Below are positions 43,482 through 52,401 of a stretch of 64,000 bases of DNA, piece by piece. Source of the DNA: Cladochytrium replicatum (lineage: Eukaryota > Chytridiomycota > Chytridiomycetes > Cladochytriales > Cladochytriaceae); the NCBI GenBank assembly GCA_025526935.1, contig JAHLKD010000136.1:1-64000 (forward strand), given 5' to 3'. Positions within the stretch are counted from its first letter, which is position 1. Each line of letters opens with the position of its first letter. A model generated the notes under the pieces. The model was not told the DNA's origin. It searched no databases and saw only the letters and a program-made list of their open reading frames with translations. The position numbers and the translations under genes were made by a program.

Positions 43482-44210
43482 ATGCCATCGTTCAATCCTA
43501 ATACAACCTTCCTCATCATTGCTCTCAGCTCAACTGCTGTAGCCTCGGCTTATGCGTACTACTCGCTCTCGTCAGAGCATGCGCGACTCTCGCGTTTGAT
43601 CACCAAAAATGCTTCCTCATTTAGCCCATACACCTCATCATCACCTCTGTCAACTCTTGCAGATCCGACACGCGCAGCCGCATCAGACTCGGAGATCTTC
43701 GTCGACTCGTACTCATTAGCTGCTCCAACAAGCTCACTGCCAGATGAATCCGCTGCGAAACTACTCACTCTTTTCCTTCGTGTCGGAATGAGTGGATTTC
43801 GAAAGACGCCCCAGGGGCACCTGATCGCTTTCGTTCGAAGGGGACTGAAAAACCACGTGTACGATTTTGAAGAGATTCGAAAGATGGACTTTGAGGAGGG
43901 ACAGGGCGTCGTTGGGACCTATCTAGTTGTCAAGAGGGAGGAGCGCCGCGTGGAGGGAGAAAAGGAGTTGGCGATAGCAGAGTTTGCGTTTGGAGAGGGA
44001 AAACATGTGGCTGCTGAATTGATCTTTAAGGTGGTAAAGGGGGATCGAGACACGATGATCGAGTCAACGACCGTGATGTGGGATCCGCTGACGTTCAAAA
44101 GAGGAAAGCTGCTGATGAACAACCCGTTCTTAAGATGGGCTCATGAGATCACGGCTATGTCGCTATTGGAGAAAGGTTTGGCGGCGCTGCAGAAGCAGAA
44201 GCTGGCCTGA
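43482..44210 (+). CDS. Hypothetical single-pass membrane-anchored protein, 242 aa
   Basis: A single-exon ATG-initiated frame. Residues 8-28 are hydrophobic (TFLIIALSSTAVASAYAYY) and form a signal anchor. A Ser/Thr-rich spacer to about residue 75 follows, then an alpha/beta-looking domain (FLRVGMSGFRKTPQGHLIAF and onward) with a conserved-looking C-terminal helix (MNNPFLRWAHEITAMSLLEKG). The family is not recognised. It lies between two duplicated SDR genes and may act in the same lipid or retinoid-like metabolism, which is only a positional hint. Confidence 0.65.
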   Translation: MPSFNPNTTFLIIALSSTAVASAYAYYSLSSEHARLSRLITKNASSFSPYTSSSPLSTLADPTRAAASDSEIFVDSYSLAAPTSSLPDESAAKLLTLFLRVGMSGFRKTPQGHLIAFVRRGLKNHVYDFEEIRKMDFEEGQGVVGTYLVVKREERRVEGEKELAIAEFAFGEGKHVAAELIFKVVKGDRDTMIESTTVMWDPLTFKRGKLLMNNPFLRWAHEITAMSLLEKGLAALQKQKLA

Positions 44211-45215
44211 GTTGCGATTGGTGTGATCCAACTATGTGTGACACTCTGTGATCTGGTCAATGATACTTTTGTGCCAAGTTTTGAATGGCCGGTGCCTTAC
44301 TATTTCTTTCCTAATGCACGATTCTAAATTCTAACGACGGAGCAATTGACTGATGGGACCGCGAGAAGAAGCAACTGTACTATATGTCGTTAAAATGAAA
44401 TCAATCTCGAAGCCATATTTCTTATGAGGAATGACTAAGCAAACTGTTCCAATCATGATGTTAAGCGTTCCAATTCTCTATGTTAACGGTAATCCTTGAC
44501 CGCAATCCCCAAGATTTGGATTCATTGTTACGCACAAATTTCTACAATTTGTTGCTTCAAATCTGTCCTCTGACCAAAACCCAACAGTGTCACGTCCCCA
44601 ACGTACACGCCTTTACCCCCCACCGTCTCATGCGGAACACGGACGAGTTTGTTTCCTCTGCACCGCTTTCAACCCTGACGCATCGAGGTTGAGGTGAGCG
44701 CTTGGATCAGAGTCCAGAGCGACGTCACGCCGGGGGAAGAAAAAATTCTGACAGTTGACTCTCGGGTGTTCTACTTCCGATGGTGTGTGTGTGCATTTCA
44801 GTGCAGGTATCGTGATTCTGGAGTGTCCGAATGGGGATCGGAATTAGGGCGTCCCTGTTGGATTGATTGCGGGAGAGGAGGCCGAAGTTGTAGCCGTGCT
44901 AGACGGAATTTGAAGGCGACGGAGTTGGAGATTGAGGGGGCCCGTACACCTGCGACGACGATGATGTTGCTGCTGCTGTTGGACATGCTCAATGTGTTTG
45001 GGACAGATCTTGCTCATTTATGATACTGTGATTCGTCTCAGCGCATTATTGCGTAAATGGTGCAAGCATTGCAGCGTGTCACTAGAATGGATGAAAGTAA
45101 GCCCAACACTACTTTTGGATACAAATGGCAGTCGGCTTCAACTGAAAGGCGGCCGGAAAAGTGTTGGGCTGGGCAAGTCCTTCATTTGTATAAATACAGA
45201 TTGAAATTTGAATCA
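44211..45215. other. Intergenic, no gene seen
   Basis: Between the membrane-anchored protein and SDR copy 2. The frames at 44480-45023 are short and of random composition. Confidence 0.5.
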
Positions 45216-46326
45216 TTAGAGAGTTGTATGTCTTGCGTACTTCATTCCATCCCCACCCATCTTTCCGGTTAAAACCGCCTCCGAGAATTCCCACAACTTT
45301 CTCTGGTACTCCTTGTTGTAACTGTCCACGGACGAGGATGTCTCCGTTGCAATCGAAAAATACCTCACCGGAGCAGCAGCAGAACCCAGATAGACAGCCC
45401 ACTCGTCGTCAATCGCGTAGGACGCCATCAGGTTCCCCGACTCTTCCGTGCTGCTCAGCTTCCGATGCGGATGGAATCCAGACACATCTCTGATCCACAT
45501 GAGCGCCGTGAACCCGTGCTCGAGGACGTTCCGCAGCAGCCAGCTGTAGTTTCTCCTGAAGCTCGTCGTGCGACAGAATCCAGGATCGAAAACCACGATC
45601 GCGAGGCGGGGATCTGCGACGCGGTTGCGCAGCTCGTATGCGAAGAGGACGTTGCAGAGTTTGGAGAAGGGGTAGACCGTGTACGGAGTCGCTACCGCGG
45701 GGTCTCCGTAAGCCCAGTCGGAGGGGGAGTTTTCGGTCCAGCTGGGGCGTGGGGGGCCGAACTTGTAAGCGGGGTTGTGCACGAAGGATGAAACCACGAC
45801 CAGCCGAGGGTTTTCGGAGTTGAGCAAGTTGGATAGAAGCAGCTGCGTCAGGTAAAAGTGGCCTGCAAGAAAGAAGGGAACGAGGTCACGTTTGTGAAAA
45901 AATTGGAACTGAGCAAACACACACTCCCTCTTTCTCCTTTCGCGATGACGTACTCAAATGGTTGACTGCAAAGACGGTCTCGACTCCATCTTTGGTCTTA
46001 ACAATCTTTGCCATCTCAGTTCCGGCGTTGAGAACGAGACTGTCGATGACGGGGTATTCCTGTGTCGCCCAATCAGCAAAGGACTTCACTGAATCAAGGG
46101 TGGTGAGGTCCAGAGGAACGGCGCACGCAACGACAGCATCCCTGTGCTCTGGTTTAAGCGCCTTCTGGATCGAATCGACGGCGGTTTGGACTCCTTTGAG
46201 GTTTCGAGAGGCGATGACGACCCGATGGGTGGTTGGATGTTCGGTTGCGATGCGGAGGGCGCACTGGTACCCGAGTCCTGCTGTCGAGCCGGTGATAATG
46301 ACGATCTTTTTGGTTGCGGTGGACAT
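45216..46326 (-). CDS. Short-chain dehydrogenase/reductase, copy 2, 339 aa, 2 exons
   Basis: Exons 46326-45954 and 45862-45216, with a 91-nt GT-AG intron at the same codon as in copy 1. It keeps TGSTAGLG, LNAGT, VVVSSF and YPFSK, so it should be an active NAD(P)-dependent oxidoreductase. Most residues match copy 1. Differences cluster in the substrate loop after YPFSK and in the C-terminal tail, which is longer here, so the two may have diverged in substrate. The start ATG at 46326 was chosen by alignment with copy 1. Confidence 0.88.
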
Positions 46327-46360
46327 TGTTCTGAAAGGAGGAGTTCTGTGGTAGATCAAC

Positions 46361-46370
46361 TTTATAAAGC
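46361..46370 (-). promoter_or_regulatory. TATA box of SDR copy 2
   Basis: GCTTTATAAA on the minus strand, about 35-45 bases upstream of the ATG at 46326. The spacing and sequence mirror the TATA-like element of copy 1. Confidence 0.45.
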
Positions 46371-47224
46371 CTAAACCAAAAAGGTTTCCGCCTGTTGAGC
46401 AACAAAATTTCGATCTGACAAATTGATGTTTGATAAATTTTCGTGCAACGTGGACGTTGGAGTTCTTGCTGCGCATTTGATTTCCGCTTTGCAAAAGAAC
46501 GTCTCGTCGGGGCGTGACGACGGGTTGGCGGTTGAGTGGATTGTTCAAGTGAAAATCACGCCGATCACTTCAATTTTGTAAGGCGAAGCGATCACTCTCC
46601 GTCTCCCCCAACCATGTAGTCCGAATTGTCGCTAATTGTTCTTTATTCCGTTGCTACATTCTCGTCTCGTGGAGGGGCCGAAGCCAGCGACAATGATAAT
46701 ACTATCGTTGTTGCCTGGACATGATATCTCGCGATACATGATCACCACAACGCAATTATTTTCGAAAAAAGTTTTTCCGTTCAAAATCTGATCTTTTCTA
46801 TCATACCGCCCCGCTTTCTTTTTCGTTTCTTTTTCTTTTCTTCTTTTGTGGAATGTGTGTGTGTGTATTTGCTATGCGTTCTTCGTGCACGCCGTCCGTT
46901 CCACACCTTTGGTTTTCCTACTCTAAAAAAAGGGAATTCACATCCAGAACAAAAACAAAAAAAGTATAAAGCAAAACCCATTAAACTTTCTCCAAACTCC
47001 TCCCAAATTCCCGCCTCTCAACTTCTTGTTGCACCAGCACAAAAAAGTCCATCTGTTCACAACAATCCGCCCATATAAAACACCTCCAGCGTTTCGAAAA
47101 AAAACAAAATACACAAGAAATCACAAGCAAAAACCCCCGATGATCTTGTTTGTACTCCAGCACCCACTGCTCTACACACCACTCTCTTTCCAATAACAAG
47201 CATTCTTTTTTTTCGTGGGGGATC
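46371..47224. other. Intergenic, no gene seen
   Basis: Upstream of SDR copy 2 and downstream of NOT2. AT-rich with a short GTGT run near 46858. It probably holds the NOT2 3' UTR. Confidence 0.5.
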
Positions 47225-49006
47225 TTATCGCCCACCCTGCTGTTGCGGCGGCACCATCCCCATCTGTCCCGCACCTGCCCCGCCGCCGAAAAACGCTCCA
47301 GCCGCTCCGGGCGGGTTCGATCCCAACCCCGCCGCAGCCCACAACGCTGCCATCTGGCTCCCCGTCTCCCTACCACCCGCACTACCACCCCCAGCACCAC
47401 CCCCGTTCATCAGAAACTGCGCGGCGAGCAATTGCTGATGTTGTTGTTGCTGCTGCTGAGTTCGCTGTTGTTGCGGGATCCCGCCTGTTTGTTGCAGGTA
47501 CGCCGCGGCGGCTGCTTGCTGCTGCGCCGTGTATGCGTCCGCAGCTGCGATGCGGTCCTGGAGCGAGAGTTGGGGCATGCCGGACATGTTGAGGTTGCCA
47601 AAGGGCGTAGTCGCAGGCGGGGCGGGTGTGGATGTTTGAGGTGGTAGACCGAGCGCTGCGAGTCGGGCGCTGTTTGGACGCGGGAGGGAATTGGATTGTT
47701 GCTGTTGTTGCTGTTGTTGCTGTTGTTGCTGTTGTTGCTGTTGCTGTTGTTGGGGTTCGAGCATCGGGGTTGTGGTTGTGCCGATCAGAGGGCCGCGCTC
47801 TTCGAGCTGGTCGTAGTGGAGTACAAACTCCTTTTTGACCCGGTTCCATGAGACCGGGTCGAAGAAGACGTACACGCCGCGCTCGAATCCGTTGCCTTTG
47901 ACGACGGGGTCGGAGCCAGATTCCTTGGTCAACCAGAGCTTGAGGTCCTTGTGGAACCTCCACATGCGGTTGTAGAGTTCCTGCGCCGCGGCCTCCTGGA
48001 CCGCTTCGCGCGGCATGGTGTAAAAAACGTAAAACAGGGTTTCGTCTGAGAAGGACTGGATTTTCGAGACGGCGGGGGGAGGAGGTTGAGGGAGGCTATA
48101 GCATTGCGGGGCGGAGAACTGGGGTTCTGCTCCGAGGGCTGGGTCGTCGGAGAAAGGCGAGAGGAAGGATCCGTTGAGGGATTCGGAGGCGTTGAGGTTG
48201 AGGCCGAGAGAGGTGAGGTCCTGGCCAACTGAGAGGAGGTTTTTGGATTGGTCTGTCATGCGGATGACGTCGATGAGTCCGATGAGGCCCCAGGAGTCGC
48301 CCTGTGGGATCGGTGGGGATTGCGGGTCGTCGAGGGAGGTTTGGGGTTTGGAGGAGGCGGTGAGGCCGGGAGCGGATGCAAGGACGTGGGAGAGGGAGTT
48401 TGTAGCGGCGGCGGCGCCGAGCGCGGAGGAGGGGCCAGGTTGTTGTTGGGGGTTGCCGCCGAGGGAGCCGACTTTGTTGGCATAGTTGAGGGCGGGGAGG
48501 CCGGGAGCGGAGGCGGAGGCGGATGGACTGACACCTGGTGGTGGCATTGCGGCGAGCATGGGAGGTCTTCGAGCAGCAGCGAACGCCGATGGGATTCCGG
48601 GGGGTACTACGGCTGATTGATCTTGTTGCAAGAGTCGCGAACCGTAGTTGCCGATGGGGCCGTTTCCGTTCATGGACAGCGATTGGTGGGCGAGTTGCTG
48701 CTGCTGCTCGCGAGCGAGGAGGTGAGCAGCGTCCGACAGGGCATTTTGGTTGAAGAAAGCAGATCTGGGGAGGTTAAGTTGCAGCTGCTGTTGTTGGTGG
48801 TTGAGATGCAGAGGGAGAGACTGGAGGTTGTTCTGGTTAGCAGCCGACGAGGAAAGGGCGGGGAAGTCGTCGATGGAGAAATCGGCCGAGTCCTTTCTCA
48901 TATTACTATTATTTTGCTGATTCAAGTTTCCAGCGATGGATGAGAAGGACAGATTGGAATTCTGTCTGAAGGCAGCAGAGGCAGCGAGAGACGGAAAGTC
49001 GGCCAT
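47225..49006 (-). CDS. NOT2: CCR4-NOT complex subunit NOT2, 593 aa
   Basis: A single exon. The ATG at 49006 (MADFPSLAA) is the first in frame. A conserved N-terminal FSIDDFPAL motif occurs near residue 47. The family core starts near residue 235 with SWGLIGLIDVIR and continues through GLNLNASESL and the NOT box at about 318-400 (ETLFYVFYTMPREAVQEAAAQELYNR, WLTKE, Y.FFDP..W). This domain binds NOT1 and pairs with NOT3/5 in mRNA deadenylation and transcription control. In most species the protein ends soon after the box. Here about 190 residues follow, including a poly-Q run of about 19 (near 415-435), Q/A-rich segments and a Gly-rich end. Confidence 0.92.
   Translation of the reverse strand: MADFPSLAASAAFRQNSNLSFSSIAGNLNQQNNSNMRKDSADFSIDDFPALSSSAANQNNLQSLPLHLNHQQQQLQLNLPRSAFFNQNALSDAAHLLAREQQQQLAHQSLSMNGNGPIGNYGSRLLQQDQSAVVPPGIPSAFAAARRPPMLAAMPPPGVSPSASASAPGLPALNYANKVGSLGGNPQQQPGPSSALGAAAATNSLSHVLASAPGLTASSKPQTSLDDPQSPPIPQGDSWGLIGLIDVIRMTDQSKNLLSVGQDLTSLGLNLNASESLNGSFLSPFSDDPALGAEPQFSAPQCYSLPQPPPPAVSKIQSFSDETLFYVFYTMPREAVQEAAAQELYNRMWRFHKDLKLWLTKESGSDPVVKGNGFERGVYVFFDPVSWNRVKKEFVLHYDQLEERGPLIGTTTTPMLEPQQQQQQQQQQQQQQQQQQQSNSLPRPNSARLAALGLPPQTSTPAPPATTPFGNLNMSGMPQLSLQDRIAAADAYTAQQQAAAAAYLQQTGGIPQQQRTQQQQQQHQQLLAAQFLMNGGGAGGGSAGGRETGSQMAALWAAAGLGSNPPGAAGAFFGGGAGAGQMGMVPPQQQGGR
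47690..47757 (-). repeat. CAG/CAA tract encoding poly-Gln in NOT2
   Basis: A minus-strand run of CAA/CAG codons (seen as TGTTGC units on the plus strand) encodes about 19 consecutive Gln. The mixed codons suggest selection or age rather than a fresh single-codon expansion. Confidence 0.85.
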
Positions 49007-49600
49007 TTCGAGACGAGTCGAGGGGTCCACAGTTGGAGCTGGGAGAAACTTGAGACGGGAGCGTGTTGGAAATGGAAGATAGAAAATAGAAAATGAAATA
49101 AATGAGCAGTATTATTGTTATGAGTGTTAATAGTAGTATGAGTGGTGGTAGTAATGGTTATGGTAGTAGTAATACTAGTAGTAATGTTATAACAACAATA
49201 ACAACAACAATAATAACACTTTCACTTTAATCAAAACCTTACTATTGACAGGGGTACTTCGTCACGTGGCAGTAGGTACACTCGCCGTTTGCGTTTGGGA
49301 GGTAAGTGAAGAAATATCGTAGAAAACTTGAGAAAATAGAAAAAAATAGAACAAGCGAAAAAATTCAAGGTAATAAAGAGGAAGTGAAAAAGTGCGGAAG
49401 AAATCAAACGGTAAGTAATCATGCAAAACATTCTTGAAACATCTTAAAACAAATATTTCTGAATAAGTGAACATTGCAGAACGGTAAGTAAACAAAAGAC
49501 AACGAAGCAAAACAACGTGTTTCGGATGCTGAAACCTTATCCAAACAGATTGATTCCCAAAAAAGGGTAATAATCATTTCTGTCAGTTAACACGTTGACC
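49007..49600. other. NOT2 upstream region, low-complexity AT-rich
   Basis: Contains imperfect GTT/GTA and AAC/AAT trinucleotide runs (about 49100-49220). No gene is seen. It is presumably the NOT2 5' UTR and promoter. Confidence 0.5.
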
Positions 49601-52060
49601 AAACCATTACAATTATTATATTATCGAGGGACATTCCCCTAAATGTACTGCACAAGCTCACACTCACCTCTGTAGGATAAAAGGGGAAAAAGATATGTAG
49701 GAAATGTGAAGTCATTGACTCTCGTTAAAAACTCTAAGCAAAGTGTATGCAACACGAGAGCATGCATTAGTGGCTGTATATTAAAAACCAAGGGCGTCTC
49801 CCAACATTAGCAAGGCGATTTCTGGCTGTTCTGTTGCCCTGCACAACAGCTCAAAAAGACCTTTTTGGCTGCACTCTACACGTCTTCACTACTAAATATT
49901 CAACATCTGTGCCCAGAGCTATTTCACTCCCTTTGATTGGTTTAACTTTTTGTTTGTGAGTTGTGGTTAATTTCTGCGCTATTATGCTTAAGTCCTTGAT
50001 TTTCATGATATTTCCTGACATTGTTGGGTAGGGTCAGTGTAATCTGGCGCTCATACTCTTGGGAATAACGTACATGTGGTTAAAGAACTAATTAACAGAT
50101 AATCAGTGAGGGAAAAGAGTAATGTCTTGTTCAGTGTTGCTGTTGAAGTTGTTCAAGTGAACGTAACCAAGATTGTGACAACGATATTTATGTTCAATTC
50201 TTGGTTCAGTTTTTTAGTAAGTATATCTGCAGTATTATCTTTAGATGCACTGGCAGTAATTTGAGTTGTTGTCACCATTATGTTCATAAGAAAGACAAAA
50301 TTTTGGCTCAATGTGTTTGTTAATATTGCTCTTAATACGTCCAGTGATAATTTGAGTTCTACTCTAGCATTGTCCTCATAGAGAGGAATAGGAGGTAATC
50401 AAAGTTGTTTCCAATTGGATTATGAATAAGTTGATCAAGTTTGTCATCCAAATTCATTTGTGTGTAGCTTCATAAAGAGCAAAAATTTAAGCATTTGTAC
50501 TGGAAGAAGTAACAAGACTTTGTTTAGTTGATTTCCATGCAATAGCAGTGCCATTAAAAGTAAGAACATATCCTGTTTGTGATTTACTAAATGCAGCATC
50601 TGCGTAAGCTTGAATATTATGACCAAAGTATCTCATTACTTATTTCACTCCTTCCCAGCGTCTCATTGTAGGAGCAGGACTCTGTCTACTAGTGTCTAGT
50701 GAATAAACTTACAGAAAGAGCAATATCTGGACTGGTAAAAATTGATAGATACATAAGTGATCCAATAGTTGCAAGATAAGGATATTTTGTAAAAAGAATT
50801 TACTCCTGACGAATGAGTCTACTAAACATGTTTGTCTGGATCAGTTTTACGGATCTGAAGAGGAGTATTAGCTGGTAAACAATCTATCATTCCAAATGTT
50901 TTAAGAAGTTTTTGTACATAAGTGGTTTGATGTAATAGTATGCCATAAGCTGCACGAGTAATTTCTAATCCAAGACAGAATGATGTTTTTCCTAAGTCTG
51001 TCATCTTAAACTCTGCAGTTAATAATTTTTTGTCTAAAATATAGCTTTAGTAGTTCCAATTAGATTTAAATCATCAACATAAATTGCAACGATAACATAT
51101 TCTTTTGCAACAACTTTTGGAGAATAAATATGGATGAAGTTTTGATACTTTAAATATCTTTGAAATTAAATAATCAGTTTACCTATGATACCACATACGT
51201 CCAGCCTGTTTAAGACCATAAAGTGATATTGAAGAACCTGAAGACATATGTCCAGCCTGTTTAAGACCATAAAGTGATATTGAAGAACCTGAAGACATAT
51301 GTCCAGCCTGTTTAAGACCATAAAGTGATATTGAAGAACCTGAAGACATATGTCCAGCCTGTTTAAGACCATAAAGTGATATTGAAGAACCTGAAGACCT
51401 GGATATTTTCGATGAGTAGGTTTAAAATGTCCATCAGGTATTGCAATGTAAGCTTCTTTATCCATTTTGCCATATAAGTAAGCTGTGACAACATCGATCA
51501 TCTCAATTTGACATAATGCAATTAACTAATGGAATGCAGTTATATTGGGAACAGTTGAGTATGTATCTTGAAAATCATAACCTGGACGTTGAATAAAACC
51601 ATGTGCATAAAGTCGAGCTTAAATATTAGTATTTAAACTAAAGTATATATGTAGATAAATAACATACTTCGCTATTTGAGTTGCCAGAAGTTTACGCTGA
51701 GGAACAACAACTAGTCTTACACTACTGTCGCGGTTGCCAGGTGCGGAATCAATTTCATCATCTGAGACAGCCTGGGCTTATCCCACCGCCAATGCTGGTA
51801 TCAATTTTAAATCTGCAACAATTTCCGTAACAACATTGTCATATTCTGAAACGCTTGACTTCATTATTTTTTCCACTCAAAGTACTGCCTGTAGCAGAGT
51901 TGTAGGGTCAGCAGATGCAGTGGATGAGGTAGTAGCCATGTCTGATATGGTGATCTCGATGTATAGCGCAGAATGTTTGTGATGGTGCTGATAACGGTCG
52001 GGATGAAGTTAGCATTTAGACCAAACCTTTATTATCGAGTGACATTCACCCTCATAACAA
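49600..52060 (-). mobile_element. Decayed Ty1/copia retrotransposon
   Basis: On the minus strand a gag-like start (MATTSSTASADPTTLLQAVL, near 51938) is followed after a deletion by copia reverse-transcriptase pieces: ARLYAHGFIQRPGYDF, then MIDVVTAYLYGKMDKEAYIAIPDG (51430-51510) and MTDLGKTSFCLGLEI (about 51000). RNase-H-like remnants lie beyond. Protease and integrase are missing, and frames are interrupted by stops. Short similar sequences at 49603-49650 and 52018-52060 (ACCAAAC..ATTATCGAG.GACATTC) may be LTR remnants. The element is old and inactive. Confidence 0.75.
51199..51399 (-). repeat. 51-bp tandem repeat x4 inside copia remnant
   Basis: Units at 51199, 51250, 51301 and 51352, nearly perfect, each beginning GTCCAGCCTGTTTAAGACCA on the plus strand. 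Each encodes a 17-residue copy of the copia segment containing LQYHFMVLNRL, so the frame is kept. The fourth unit lacks its last bases. Confidence 0.93.
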
Positions 52061-52401
52061 TAGTAACAATAACAATAATAATAACAATAACAAAAAATAT
52101 TATTCATTATTATAATAAAAGAAAAATAGTAATTAATTAATTAATTACTGTGCACCCATCCCCACGTAATTATTACGTAAGCGTGCGGTGTCTAGGTGTG
52201 GGAACGTCGCGGACGTGATGGCTGGGAAATACTTTCGTTAATTGTTCTGATACGATTACTAATGCTCAGGAGCTATGCTTCTTCTTTCCTTTCTTTTTAA
52301 GCCTGTATCTCTCACACTAGTTGTTAGTATTCTTTCTCGGTATGTAATTGGCCTGCTTTCCTTTTGCATTTGTTTCTGATGTCACCTCTTCTGGTTTAGC
52401 C
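52061..52401. other. Upstream region of the SPT-like gene, with possible 5' UTR intron
   Basis: AT-rich trinucleotide-like repeats (52060-52140) are followed by the promoter. A GTATGT near 52337 and a TTTAG just before the ATG at 52402 could delimit a 5' UTR intron. Confidence 0.35.
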
